DNA of 48,779 nt from NCBI GenBank assembly GCA_031976395.1, contig DALYLJ010000003.1, positions 1 through 48,779 on the forward strand, read 5' to 3'. This DNA is from UBA11164 sp002420085. GTDB lineage: Bacteria; Pseudomonadota; Gammaproteobacteria; Xanthomonadales; Xanthomonadaceae. Numbering within the stretch: position 1 is the first letter of the stretch; every line of letters starts with the position of its first letter. The notes under the pieces are model-generated. The model did not search any database, was not told the origin of the DNA, and saw only the letters and a program-made list of their open reading frames with translations. Made by a program: the position numbers and the translations under genes. Shown in pieces: positions 26,001 to 36,200 of the stretch.

Positions 26001-26796
26001 GGTTGAACAGCGGGGTGGTGTCGGTATAGCGCTTGAGCTTGCGCAGATTGCCGGGCATCACCTGCTGCATGAATTCGGTCGCCTCGGTGTACATCTCCTC
26101 GCTGTCGACCAGAATCTCGCCGATGTCGGCCCGCAGGTAGTCACGCAGCGCCCGGATGATCAGTCGAGATTCCTGGTAGATCAGGAACGGTGCCGGTTTG
26201 GCCAGGGCGGCCTCGGTGATCGCGCGCCAGACCTGGAGCAGGTAATCCAGATCCCATTGCAGTTCTTCGGCATCGCGACCGACTCCGGCGGTACGGATGA
26301 TGATCGCCATGTCGTCGGGAATCGACAGCCGATCCATGGCCTGCTTCAGCGCCTGGCGGTCGTCGCCCTCGATTCGGCGCGAAACGCCACCGGCACTCGG
26401 GCTGTTCGGCATCAGCACCATGTAGCGGCCGGCGAGCGAGATGAAGGTGGTCAGCGCGGCGCCCTTGGTGCCGCGTTGTTCCTTGTCGATCTGGACCACC
26501 ACTTCCTGGCCTTCCCGCAGCAGGTCGCGGATGCCGGCCTTGGCCGGATCAACGCCGTGGGCGAAGTAGTCAGTGGAAATTTCCTTCAATGGCAGGAAGC
26601 CGTGGCGTTCGCCGCCGTATTCGACGAAGGCGGCCTCCAGCGAAGGCTCCAGTCGGGTGATCCGACCCTTGTAGATATTGGACTTGGTCTGTTCCCGTGA
26701 GGCTTGTTCGATGTCGATGTCGAACAGGCTCTGGCCATCGACGATGGCTACCCGCAACTCTTCCTTCTGAGTCGCGTTGATCAGCATTCGCTTCAT
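23065..26796 (-). CDS. rne: Ribonuclease E
   Basis: 1243 aa essential endoribonuclease. The catalytic half matches E. coli closely: the S1 domain near residue 40 (NIYKGRITRLEPSLEAAFVEY), then GGISRR-like GGVSRRIEGDD. Metal ligands are D301 (TAIDVNSARATKGG) and D344 (VIDFIDM), and the Zn-link is C402-C405 (CPRCSGHG). The C-terminal half, about 740 aa, is disordered in type. It contains PGLWQRLVAWLRG (about 558-571), at the position of the membrane-binding amphipathic helix, two Arg-rich RNA-binding stretches (about 588-620 and 777-795), and a long Ala/Thr/Pro/Ser tail with short repeats (APIASAPIAS). ATG 26796 has GAGGAA 6 nt upstream inside a hairpin. Scaffold partners cannot be read. Confidence 0.95.
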   Translation of the reverse strand: MKRMLINATQKEELRVAIVDGQSLFDIDIEQASREQTKSNIYKGRITRLEPSLEAAFVEYGGERHGFLPLKEISTDYFAHGVDPAKAGIRDLLREGQEVVVQIDKEQRGTKGAALTTFISLAGRYMVLMPNSPSAGGVSRRIEGDDRQALKQAMDRLSIPDDMAIIIRTAGVGRDAEELQWDLDYLLQVWRAITEAALAKPAPFLIYQESRLIIRALRDYLRADIGEILVDSEEMYTEATEFMQQVMPGNLRKLKRYTDTTPLFNRYQIESQIENAYEREVRLPSGGAIVVDQTEALTAIDVNSARATKGGDIEETAFKTNLEAADEAARQLRLRDLGGLVVIDFIDMASSKNQREVEERLKQALKQDRARVQVGRISRFGLLEMSRQRLRPSLGEATQMVCPRCSGHGRLRSVESLSLSILRLAEEHAMKDNTAQILIQVPPDIANFLLNEKRRSLIEIEQRHDAPIIIVADTRMETPHFSVTRLREGELGEESAKPSYQRTSPRKLEVHSLTRDNLNIPPPAVTRIQPTRPMPSSEPEPEVRPSESAPIIPVPRPNRPGLWQRLVAWLRGPSQTRAPATSANPPTERKARRDDRTQDDRNPDSRRKRGKDRTDQRPAETGTPSRNTDNPRRGPDNNRPRPLKIEVEPEDAKAREAREAQARKDKAERNAAKAARRAARLEELRNRKEREALETATHSDPLEASNAAPRAALPPAATTGTVPAAPAVGSPAVDHRPTIGESAAPAADSESVSQAVGETADATASVGTDSGDGSGSAGRRRRGRRGGRRRRGRSTDAASVIVSLDDGPVSDDEFDTDERDDDADSAGTPSGQSDAANDRPQASEPATRAETVRAPAADPRQPESEAVRPAHPSESARRIREHADATLATAPVSVVGTLPPARPGRPASAQDSASPAGTRPAEAAAEAGQSAVQTPASPVESAPIASAPIASVPASSRSNTADSGSIAVGTTAIEPATGDRADGSPAAADPRTGSVADPVLSVADPASGAAARVASADQHADLSSAAPVTAAIESSPTAPSPTAQAGVAQIEPGPEPMTEPDMPANDAHPAQSNVVPLASAASIASEQSTVSSDDTTTTAQSAASDPATAPTMAAAPATGAIETLAVPVRETDTRPDLGLPAGSLAETVAAPLLEVEAVEPALEPATEPARAAVAIHTQPAGTAALPFPAIEPQIEPHAESDQRVDGSESIDGSPTITAEHTTVAAPAASDDAQTERPSNAAGG

Positions 26797-26801
26797 TGTC
26801 G

Positions 26802-26829
26802 GTTCCTCGCGCGCTCGACCGCGAGGAAC
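26802..26829 (-). promoter_or_regulatory. Hairpin sequestering the rne Shine-Dalgarno
   Basis: In mRNA sense: GTTCCTCGCG, an 8-nt loop, then CGCGAGGAAC, a perfect 10-bp stem. The 3' arm contains the only good SD (GAGGAA) and ends 5 nt before the AUG, so rne translation should need opening or cleavage of this stem. Confidence 0.75.
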
Positions 26830-26859
26830 GCCGGGTGTCCGCCCCGTGTTCGGGAACCT

Positions 26860-26879
26860 GTCCGGCGGGGATGCCGGAC
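26860..26879 (-). promoter_or_regulatory. Second hairpin in the rne leader
   Basis: GTCCGGC, a 6-nt loop and GCCGGAC: a perfect 7-bp stem about 65 nt before the rne AUG. Confidence 0.6.
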
Positions 26880-26940
26880 GGGTTTGCAGATTCGCCAGCG
26901 CTGCCTGTCGACCGGGGGCCACAGCCCGCGGGAGCGCTTG

Positions 26941-26958
26941 TTCGTAAATTCGTAAATC
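26941..26958 (-). repeat. A/U-rich tandem 8-mer in the rne leader
   Basis: TTCGTAAA is repeated in tandem (26941-26956) on the plus strand. In the rne mRNA it reads GATTTACGAATTTACGAA, giving two matches to the single-stranded RNase E cleavage pattern RN/WUU. It is one of few A/U-rich spots in the leader. Confidence 0.55.
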
Positions 26959-27171
26959 GGGACCGGCTGCCGCATGCGGCAACCGGCCAGGTTCGGCGCC
27001 GCCTCGACGGCGCCCGTGGAGGAGGTCCGACGCCGCCGAATCGCGCTTGCCGTTACCATGTCGCCTGTGTGGCGCGGCAACGGCCAACGGCCGGTCCGGA
27101 TTCGTTGAAATTTCGCTGCTGCCGGGCTTCCCCGCGCAGTTCAGCGAAATCAAGACCTTACTTCACTTCCC

Positions 27172-27178
27172 TAGTGTA
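27172..27178. promoter_or_regulatory. Back-to-back -10 elements for rne and rluC
   Basis: On the minus strand TACACT (27173-27178), preceded by TG one base upstream (extended -10), faces rne. On the plus strand TAGTGT (27172-27177) faces rluC, 16 nt before its ATG. -35 boxes are weak on both strands. Confidence 0.4.
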
Positions 27179-27193
27179 ACAGATAGCGAGCCC

Positions 27194-28189
27194 ATGGCGA
27201 GAGACTCACACGGCCGTCCTGAGTGCGAATCGAAGCAGCCGACTGCGGCGGGTGGCATGGCGGCCGTGCGACTGGTCACGGTCGATGCGGAGCGCGCCGG
27301 TCAGCGGCTGGACAACTTCCTGCTGGGCCAGTTGAAGGGTGCCCCGCGCACCCTGGTCTATCGGATCATCCGCAGTGGCGAGGTCCGGATCAATGGCGGC
27401 CGGGCCAAGCCCGACAGCCGGCTCGATGCCGGTGATCGCGTCCGGATTCCGCCGGTCCGTCTGGCCGGTGATTCGTCGCCTGCGATACCGCGTCCGGAGG
27501 CGGCGGATTTCCTGGTTGATGCCATCGTGTTCGAGGACGATCAACTGCTGGTGTTGAACAAGCCCTCGGGTCTGGCCAGTCACGGCGGCAGCGGCATTCG
27601 CCACGGTGCCATCGAATTGCTGCGCGCGCTGCGGCCGAGCCAGTCGCTGGAACTGGTTCACCGCCTGGACCGCGACACCAGCGGCCTGCTGCTGATCGCC
27701 AAGAAGCGCGCGGCGTTGACCAGTCTGCAAGCCTTGATGCGTGAATCAGACGGTATCGAGAAACGCTATCTGACCCTGCTGGTCGGCCGCCTTCCGGGCG
27801 GCTCGATGGAGGTCGATCTGCCCTTGCGCAAGGCGACCCTTCAGGGCGGCGAACGGATGGTCCGAGTCGATGACCAGGGCAAGGCGTCCTACACCCGATT
27901 CGCGTTGTTGGAGCGTCGGGGCGGGCATACATTCTGCGAGGCGACCATTGCGACCGGCCGGACCCACCAGATTCGTGTCCATGCGGCCCATATCGGGCTG
28001 CCGGTGGCCGGCGACGACAAGTACGGCGATCGCGAGGCCAACCGGAAGCTGCGCGAACGGGCTGGGCTGAAGCGGCTGTTCCTGCATGCCGCCCGTCTGG
28101 AGTTCAGCCTTGATGGCGGTCGCCGACCGTACCTGCTCAGTGCGCCGCTGCCGACCGATCTGGCCGAGGTTCTCGACCGCCTGGTGTGA
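27194..28189 (+). CDS. rluC: 23S rRNA pseudouridine(955/2504/2580) synthase family protein
   Basis: 331 aa. An S4 RNA-binding domain at the N-terminus (QRLDNFLLGQLKGAP, SGEVRINGGRAKPD) precedes a pseudouridine synthase domain with the catalytic aspartate in HRLDRDTSGLLLIAKK and the family motifs LLVLNKPSGLASHGG and GRTHQIRVHAAHIGLPVAGD. The divergent arrangement with rne matches E. coli rluC, which supports RluC over RluD. ATG 27194 is chosen; a methionine at 27257 begins the S4 domain and is a possible alternative. Confidence 0.93.
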   Translation: MARDSHGRPECESKQPTAAGGMAAVRLVTVDAERAGQRLDNFLLGQLKGAPRTLVYRIIRSGEVRINGGRAKPDSRLDAGDRVRIPPVRLAGDSSPAIPRPEAADFLVDAIVFEDDQLLVLNKPSGLASHGGSGIRHGAIELLRALRPSQSLELVHRLDRDTSGLLLIAKKRAALTSLQALMRESDGIEKRYLTLLVGRLPGGSMEVDLPLRKATLQGGERMVRVDDQGKASYTRFALLERRGGHTFCEATIATGRTHQIRVHAAHIGLPVAGDDKYGDREANRKLRERAGLKRLFLHAARLEFSLDGGRRPYLLSAPLPTDLAEVLDRLV

Positions 28190-28241
28190 GCACATCCGGG
28201 CGATCGGCGGGCAGCGATCGACCGACAATGATCGCGCTGGG

Positions 28242-28592
28242 TCAGCGGCTGTCGGTTGCCAGGGCTTCGACCCGAGCAGCGCAGATGAAGTCGTTCTCGC
28301 TCAGGCCACCGACATCGTGGGTGGAATAGCGGACCACGACCCGGTCGTAATGGACGCCGAGATCGGGATGATGGTCTTCACGATGGGCGATGAAGGCGAG
28401 TGCGTTGACGAAGGCCAGGGTTCGGTAGTAGTCGGGGAAGCGGAAGGTCTTCTCGATCGCCGCTCCAGCCTCGATCGCCTGCCAACCGGGCAGTTCGGCC
28501 AGCAGGGCGTGCGTCCGCGACTCCGGCAGCCGGTGTTCGGCTCCGGATCGCGGGCGGCAGTGGCTGTTGCGCAAGGTGTCGATGTCGCTCAT
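28242..28592 (-). CDS. phhB: 4a-hydroxytetrahydrobiopterin dehydratase (pterin-4a-carbinolamine dehydratase)
   Basis: 116 aa. Active-site histidines are in HREDHHPDLGVHYDRVVV, followed by STHDVGGLSENDF, the family signature. ATG 28592 has GGAG 8 nt upstream. The enzyme regenerates the pterin cofactor of aromatic amino acid hydroxylases, or assists molybdopterin metabolism where no hydroxylase exists. No phenylalanine hydroxylase gene is in the window. It is divergent from nfuA, with 65 bp between starts. Confidence 0.92.
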   Translation of the reverse strand: MSDIDTLRNSHCRPRSGAEHRLPESRTHALLAELPGWQAIEAGAAIEKTFRFPDYYRTLAFVNALAFIAHREDHHPDLGVHYDRVVVRYSTHDVGGLSENDFICAARVEALATDSR

Positions 28593-28645
28593 GTCGGTGG
28601 CTCCGGATTCAGTCAGTCTCCACACCGGGCATCGGCGGGTGTCGT

Positions 28646-28651
28646 TACAAT
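28646..28651 (+). promoter_or_regulatory. -10 element of nfuA next to its start codon
   Basis: TACAAT ends 6 nt before ATG 28658, and no Shine-Dalgarno exists; a leaderless transcript is expected. Confidence 0.55.
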
Positions 28652-28657
28652 GCCGGG

Positions 28658-29248
28658 ATGATCGAGATCAGTCAAAGCGCACAGCATCATTTTCGCCATC
28701 TCATCCAGACCCAGGGCGGTGATGCCATCGGCATCCTGCTGACGGCGGTCGAGCCCGGCACGCCGCGCGCCGATGCCCGCCTGGAGTTCTGCGAACGGGA
28801 AGACCTGATCGGCGACGAATGGTCGCTCGATTGTGATGGCTTCACCCTGTTCGTGCGGGGTGACAGTGCCGAATACTTCGATGGTGCCGAGGTCGATTAC
28901 CAGACCCATGCGACCGGTGGTCAACTCACCATTCGGGCGCCGCGCATCAAGGGCCGCGAGCCGGGCAGTGAGGCCAGTCTGGTCGAGCGGGTCCGCTGGC
29001 TGCTGGAGAACGAGATCAACCCTCGGCTGGCTGCCCATGGCGGCAAGGTCGCCCTGGCCGAATTGACTGCCGAGGGCGAGGTGTTTCTGCGCTTCGGCGG
29101 CGGTTGCCATGGCTGCGGCATGGTCGATGTCACGCTCAAGCAGGGCATCGAGAAGACCTTGCGCGAGCGGTTGCCGGAAATCACCGCTGTGCGTGATGCC
29201 ACCGATCACGCGACCGGCGCCCGGCCGTACTACCGCCGCTCGGATTGA
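28658..29248 (+). CDS. nfuA: Fe-S cluster biogenesis protein NfuA
   Basis: 196 aa with the NfuA architecture: a degenerate A-type (IscA-like) N-domain (ISQSAQHHFRHLI ... IGILLTAVEPGTP), lacking its cysteines, fused to a C-terminal Nfu domain with NPRLAAHGGKVALAEL and the cluster-binding CHGC followed by MVDVTLKQGIEKTL. The protein carries 4Fe-4S clusters to client enzymes under stress. Confidence 0.95.
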   Translation: MIEISQSAQHHFRHLIQTQGGDAIGILLTAVEPGTPRADARLEFCEREDLIGDEWSLDCDGFTLFVRGDSAEYFDGAEVDYQTHATGGQLTIRAPRIKGREPGSEASLVERVRWLLENEINPRLAAHGGKVALAELTAEGEVFLRFGGGCHGCGMVDVTLKQGIEKTLRERLPEITAVRDATDHATGARPYYRRSD

Positions 29249-29270
29249 GCCGGTTGGATTGAACCGGTTG

Positions 29271-29309
29271 GATCGTCGCGCGCCAGCGACTGCGGTCTGC
29301 GCGACGATC
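29271..29309. terminator. Long inverted repeat after nfuA
   Basis: GATCGTCGCGC (29271-29281) and GCGCGACGATC (29299-29309) form a perfect 11-bp stem with a 17-nt loop, 22 bp after the nfuA stop. No T-run follows. Confidence 0.5.
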
Positions 29310-29332
29310 ATCCGACACGCCGCGCGCCGCGT

Positions 29333-29367
29333 CCGGGTGGCCCGACCGGTGTCGGGGGACCACCCGG
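29333..29367. terminator. Composite hairpin after ahcY
   Basis: CCGGGTGG pairs with CCACCCGG and, inside, CCCGAC pairs with GTCGGG around a CGGT loop, with a 3-nt bulge. It lies 16 bp beyond the ahcY stop (minus strand) and could end transcription from either side, though without a T-run. Confidence 0.5.
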
Positions 29368-29383
29368 AGGGTCTTGCGCCGCC

Positions 29384-30814
<1,431 letters not shown>

Positions 30815-30841
30815 GGTGATGTGCTCCGTTGATAGTGAGTG

Positions 30842-30859
30842 GTCCGCAGCGCTGCGGAC
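30842..30859 (-). promoter_or_regulatory. Perfect 18-bp palindrome in the ahcY leader, likely expression platform
   Basis: GTCCGCAGCGCTGCGGAC, 10 nt downstream of the SAH aptamer and 27 nt before ahcY. Its CGCAGCGC is an 8-nt complement of GCGCTGCG inside the aptamer (30920-30927), so aptamer folding and this pairing are mutually exclusive. Confidence 0.6.
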
Positions 30860-30869
30860 TCGCTAGAAC

Positions 30870-30938
30870 GGGCGCCGTTGCAGTGGATCGGCCTTCGAGC
30901 CTGGCCTGCCGCAGCAGGTCGCAGCGCCCCTCGGAGGC
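30870..30938 (-). ncRNA. SAH riboswitch aptamer upstream of ahcY
   Basis: In the sense of ahcY the leader contains CCGAGGGGCGCTGCGACC at its 5' side, GGCCAGGCTCGAAGG in the middle and CAACGGCGCCC at its 3' side, which are the conserved blocks of the SAH (S-adenosylhomocysteine) riboswitch. GGGCGC near 30929 can pair with GCGCCC near 30870 to close the aptamer. SAH riboswitches raise ahcY expression when SAH accumulates. A -10 hexamer at 30947-30952 would start the transcript only a few nucleotides before the aptamer. Confidence 0.92.
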
Positions 30939-30946
30939 GATCTGAA

Positions 30947-30952
30947 AGTATA
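30947..30952 (-). promoter_or_regulatory. -10 element of ahcY
   Basis: Reads TATACT on the minus strand, just upstream of the riboswitch. The -35 position 17 bp upstream (CATGAT) is weak. This gives ahcY its own promoter separate from metK. Confidence 0.6.
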
Positions 30953-30987
30953 TCGGTCGGTGTGGCGAAATCATGAACAGCACGCCC

Positions 30988-31010
30988 GTGCCCGCCGCTG
31001 CGGCGGGCAC
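30988..31010. terminator. Palindrome downstream of metK
   Basis: GTGCCCGCCGC-T-GCGGCGGGCAC: 11-bp arms around one base, 31 bp after the metK stop. Probably ends metK transcription before the ahcY promoter; no T-run follows. Confidence 0.55.
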
Positions 31011-31041
31011 GGTGGCGCGGGGGTGGAGCCGATGGTCGCGC

Positions 31042-32280
<1,239 letters not shown>

Positions 32281-32348
32281 CGCGCCTTGTATCCTTATAT
32301 GCGGATTGAAAGATTGGAAACCGACAAGTGTACTACAACCGACCTGCC

Positions 32349-32370
32349 GTCCGGGGTATCGCCCCCGGAC
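32349..32370. terminator. Hairpin after the methyltransferase gene
   Basis: GTCCGGGG, a 6-nt loop and CCCCGGAC: a perfect 8-bp stem 16 bp beyond the methyltransferase stop, in front of metK. No T-run. Confidence 0.5.
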
Positions 32371-32385
32371 CGAGCGCCGGGTCGG

Positions 32386-33219
32386 TCAGTAGACCCTGGC
32401 ACTGGCCTGTACGAAGGCGAAGAAGAACACCGCGTTCGGGTCGTTCTGGACCTGATGCAGTTCGGTACGCATGCCATCGACGGTGGCCTGGTCGGTCTTG
32501 CCGGCGGCGATCAACTGGTCGGCACCGGACAGCAGCAGTTCCTCCCAGAAGGCGATCATCGCCTTGCGCCGGTCCGGCTGGCGGTTGTCGTAGTGGAAGG
32601 TCTTGATCTCGGTGGCGACGTCGCGGAAGCCACCGGCCAGCAGCAGGTTGCCAAGCTTGGCGCCGACGAAGGGGTCGCCGCCGGAGTCGTACTGGTGGTC
32701 GTTGAACGCCATCCAGTAGCGCAGCAGGTTGGGCGAGTAGGGATCGAGGAAGAACGAGGAGTTCATCACCTCGGTGACGTACACCGGCGAGCCTGGCATC
32801 AGCACCCGGCGGACTTCGTTGAGGACGCGCGCCGGCTGCGGGACATGCTCCAGCACCCAGCACAGGAAGGCACTGTCGAAACGACGTGCCTCGAACGGCA
32901 GGTCGGTGGCGTCGGCGCGCAGCAGGGTGTAGCGCTCGCCCGCCCAGGGGCAGCGGGCCAGATTGCGTTCGGCGGCCGCCAGTTGCGCTTCGCTCAGATC
33001 GACACCGGTGATGTGCAGGTCGGGGAAGCGGCGCAGCAGGATTTCCGATTGGGCGCCGACACCACAGCCGACTTCCAGCAGGCGCTGGCAGCCGTCGTAG
33101 TCGATCCGGCTGAAGATGGTCGGTTCGGCGATCCGCGCCTGTTTGCGCAGTCGGGCCTGTTCGACCTCGGAGAAGCCATGGATGTAGGGAAATTCGGTGG
33201 CGCTGGAGGATTCGGTCAT
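32386..33219 (-). CDS. Class I SAM-dependent methyltransferase
   Basis: 277 aa with a Rossmann-type SAM-binding core: motif I LLEVGCGVGAQSEIL, acidic residue in ITGVDLSEAQLAAA, motif III-like LRADATDLPFEARRFD, and FLCWVLEHVPQPARVLNEV as in methyltransferase_11/25 types. The C-terminal third (NSSFFLDPYSPNLLRYW ... ETKTFHYDNRQPDRR-like) is helical and lacks a nucleic-acid-binding domain that I recognise, so a small-molecule target is likely. Its ATG overlaps the lhr stop by 4 bp (33216-33219): lhr is upstream and the two are coupled. Confidence 0.85.
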   Translation of the reverse strand: MTESSSATEFPYIHGFSEVEQARLRKQARIAEPTIFSRIDYDGCQRLLEVGCGVGAQSEILLRRFPDLHITGVDLSEAQLAAAERNLARCPWAGERYTLLRADATDLPFEARRFDSAFLCWVLEHVPQPARVLNEVRRVLMPGSPVYVTEVMNSSFFLDPYSPNLLRYWMAFNDHQYDSGGDPFVGAKLGNLLLAGGFRDVATEIKTFHYDNRQPDRRKAMIAFWEELLLSGADQLIAAGKTDQATVDGMRTELHQVQNDPNAVFFFAFVQASARVY

Positions 33220-36200
33220 GGTCGGTTCGGGTTGCGCGGCGACCGGACTGGGTCGGGATCGCGGTCATTCTCGCGGATTCCGGTCACTGGCAGGGTGCTT
33301 GGCGGGCGAGGCCGATCGACGGCGCGCGCCGGCTGGCCGGCAGGGTCGCGCAGCAGGGTTTTTCTGGCGGACCAAGCCTCGCCTTCGGTCATCGCCGTCA
33401 CGGCGCTGAATTCACCGGCGATCAGGGTGGCGATCGGCATGCCGTCACGGTACAGCACACGGGTACTGGCCAGGGCCGGCAGCTTCGGGCCGGCGACCAC
33501 GAGGCCGGAGAGGTTGAGCGGATCGGACCCGCACAGACAGACCAGGCTGCCATCGGGTTCGCGCTGGCGCACGCGGCGCAGCAGGGCGATGGCTTCCGGC
33601 AGGGCGAATTGTTCGCCGGACAGGCCGGCGATGAAGCGGCCGCCGCGCAGTTCGCCCCGTGCTTCCATCCGCTGGCAGGTGCGACGCAGGTCGCGCCAGG
33701 GTGGCAGCCAGGCAGGTTCACGATGCAGCAATTGCCAGGCCAGAACGCCGTAGCGGCGCAACAGGACGCGCACGATGTAGTCCAGGGTCTCGCGGGTGTC
33801 GGCCTGCCGTTGGTTCGGTTCAGTCGCTGTGCGCGCAGGTCGGATCAGCGCCCAGCGGCCGGCGTCGGCGATGCCGGTCAGGGCCGGTCGCCGACCGCGC
33901 GACCGGCGTCGGCCGGCGCGTTCGCTCGACGGCACCAGCAGGCCGCGCAGGCCGGCGAAACCGTCGGCTCCGACCCGACCGGCACTGACCAGTTCGCCCA
34001 GGGCGTCTTCCAGTTCGGCACGCAGCAGGCGGGTGCCGTCGCTCAGTTCGTCGAAGAACGAGGCGCCGTGTGTGCGCAGCCAATCGACCACCCGCTCGGC
34101 GCGCGAGGACAGTGCGCTGGCGGTGTCGATTGGGCCGGCCAGGGCGGTCCAGCGCGCCAGTGCCTTGCGCGGCAGCAGGACGATCGGGGTGGCGCGCACC
34201 GGCCCGCCGCCGCTGCGCGTGCTGCCGGCGCTGGCGACCGGTCCGTGCAGCCGGGTCCAGGCAATCCGGCCGGTCATGCTCAGTTCGTCCAGCCAGCGGA
34301 TGTCGTAGTCGGCGATCCGCGCCGGCAACAGTTCGCTTTCCCAGGCGCCGGCAGCGGCTTGGTAGCCTTCCAGTTGGCCGAGCACGGCGAGCAGGGCATC
34401 CGGGCCGGATGCCTGGCTGCCGGGAGCGACCCGTTGCCACTCGAAGGCGAAGCGCATGAAGTCGCGCGGCGACACCGGCTCGATTTCCCGGCGCAGTCGG
34501 CCAAGGGTGTAGCGGTGGATGCGGGCGAGCAGGTGGCGTTCGCACCATTCCTGGGCAGACTCCCCCACAGCCGCCGGTCGGTCCAGGGTCGGGCGGTGCG
34601 AACCTGCCATCGGAGTGAATCGACCACGCATGACATAGCCATCGCGCTCCAAACCCAGCAGGGCAGGTTCGATGGCGCTCGCCGGCAGGCCGATGCTGTC
34701 GGCGAGCCGGGCGGCGGTGACCGGGCCAAGGCCGGTCAGGCGGCCACGCAGCAGGTCGGTCAGGGCGGCCTCGGCGGTCCATTCGACGGTCGCCTGCTCG
34801 GCCGGGGCCTCGATCCGTGGTTGCCACTGCGCCTGTGGATGGACGGCGAGCATCTGCGGCAGGCGTTCGGCAGCGACCCACAGTGCGGGATGGTCTCCTC
34901 CTCCCGCCGGGAGGGGGCTCAGCAGCGTCGCGCGCTTGCTGGCGGCGAGTTCGACCAGCCAGTCGATCCAGGTCGGTTCGCCCGCGACCTCCCCGGCGCT
35001 CAGCCAGCCCAGACTCATCAGGGCGTCGTGCAGTTCCTCGGCCGAGCGGGCATCGGGCCAGGCTTCCTCACGTACTGCCTCGATCGCGCCGGCATCGAGC
35101 CGGCCCAGGTCTTCGGCCGAGGCCGGGTCGGTCCAGCGCCGGCTCTGCACGGCCTGGGTGCGGCGTTCCTCCAGCGGCGCGTCGTCGAGAAAGGCATAGG
35201 GTCGGGCGCCGAGGATCTCGGCCGCCAGCGGCGAGGGTTCGGTCAGGTCGCGGCAGACCACCTCGACCTCGCCCGCGTCGATCCGCCGCAACAGTGTTTC
35301 CAGGGCGTCGATGTCCATGGCGTCGTGCAGGCAGTCGTGCAGGGTCTGGTTGACCAGTGGGTGATCGGGGATCTGCCGTTCGCCGACGATGTTCTCCAGA
35401 CAGGCGACCTGATCCGGGAAGACGGCGGCGAGCAGGTCTTCCGAGCGCATGCGCTGAATCTGCGGCGGCACCCGCCGGCCGCCGGAGAAGCGCGGCAGGG
35501 CGAGGGCGGTCGTGGCGTTCCAGCGCCAGCGCAGCGGGAACATCGGCGCGTCCAGCAGGGCCTGGACCAGAACATCACGGACACTGTTGGCGTGCAGGTA
35601 CCTGAGCACATCGCTGAGCGGGAAGCTGTGACTGGTCGACAACGACAGCACGATCGCATCGTCGGTGGCCGCCGCCTGCAACTCGAAATTGAAATTGCGG
35701 CAGAACCGCTTGCGCAATGCCAGCCCCCAGGCGCGATTGAGGCGGACCCCGAACGGCGTGTGGATGACCAGTTGGGTGCCGCCGGATTCGTCGAAGAAGC
35801 GTTCCATCGCCAGGATCTGCTGCGTGGGCAGCACGCCCAGCGCGGCATCGGCGGCTGCGTAATAGTCGATCAGTTGCCGGGCGGCGGCGTCGGCGATGCC
35901 GACCTCATTGATCAGCCAGCGTTCGGCGATCTGCGGGCCGCCATCGCCCTGATGCAGCCGGGTGGCGATCTCCGCGCGCAGTCGTGCCAGCGCGAATGAC
36001 AGTTCGTCACTGCGTCCAGGCGCCTCCCCCAGCCAGAACGGGATGCTCGGTGGCAGGCCCTGGGCATCCTCGACCCGCAGTTTGCCGCGCTCGACCCGCA
36101 GGATGCGATACGAGGCATTGCCGAGTTGAAAGATGTCGCCAGCCATGCTCTCGACCGCGAAATCCTCGTGGACGCTGCCGATGATGTGGGCCTGGGGTTC

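Larger units (their letters stand above)
26797..27193. other. Long divergent region: structured rne leader and rluC promoter
   Basis: 397 bp without a convincing gene. If rne starts from the -10 at 27173-27178 its leader is about 370 nt, similar to the long rne leader of E. coli, where it mediates autoregulation. It holds an SD-masking hairpin, a second hairpin and an A/U-rich tandem repeat, listed separately. Confidence 0.65.

Noticed and set aside
24010..26700. Long open frame antisense to rne
   Set aside because: Composition is that of a reverse reading; the RNase E catalytic residues are all on the minus strand.
33609..35999. Long open frame antisense to lhr
   Set aside because: Same reason; lhr helicase motifs are intact on the other strand.
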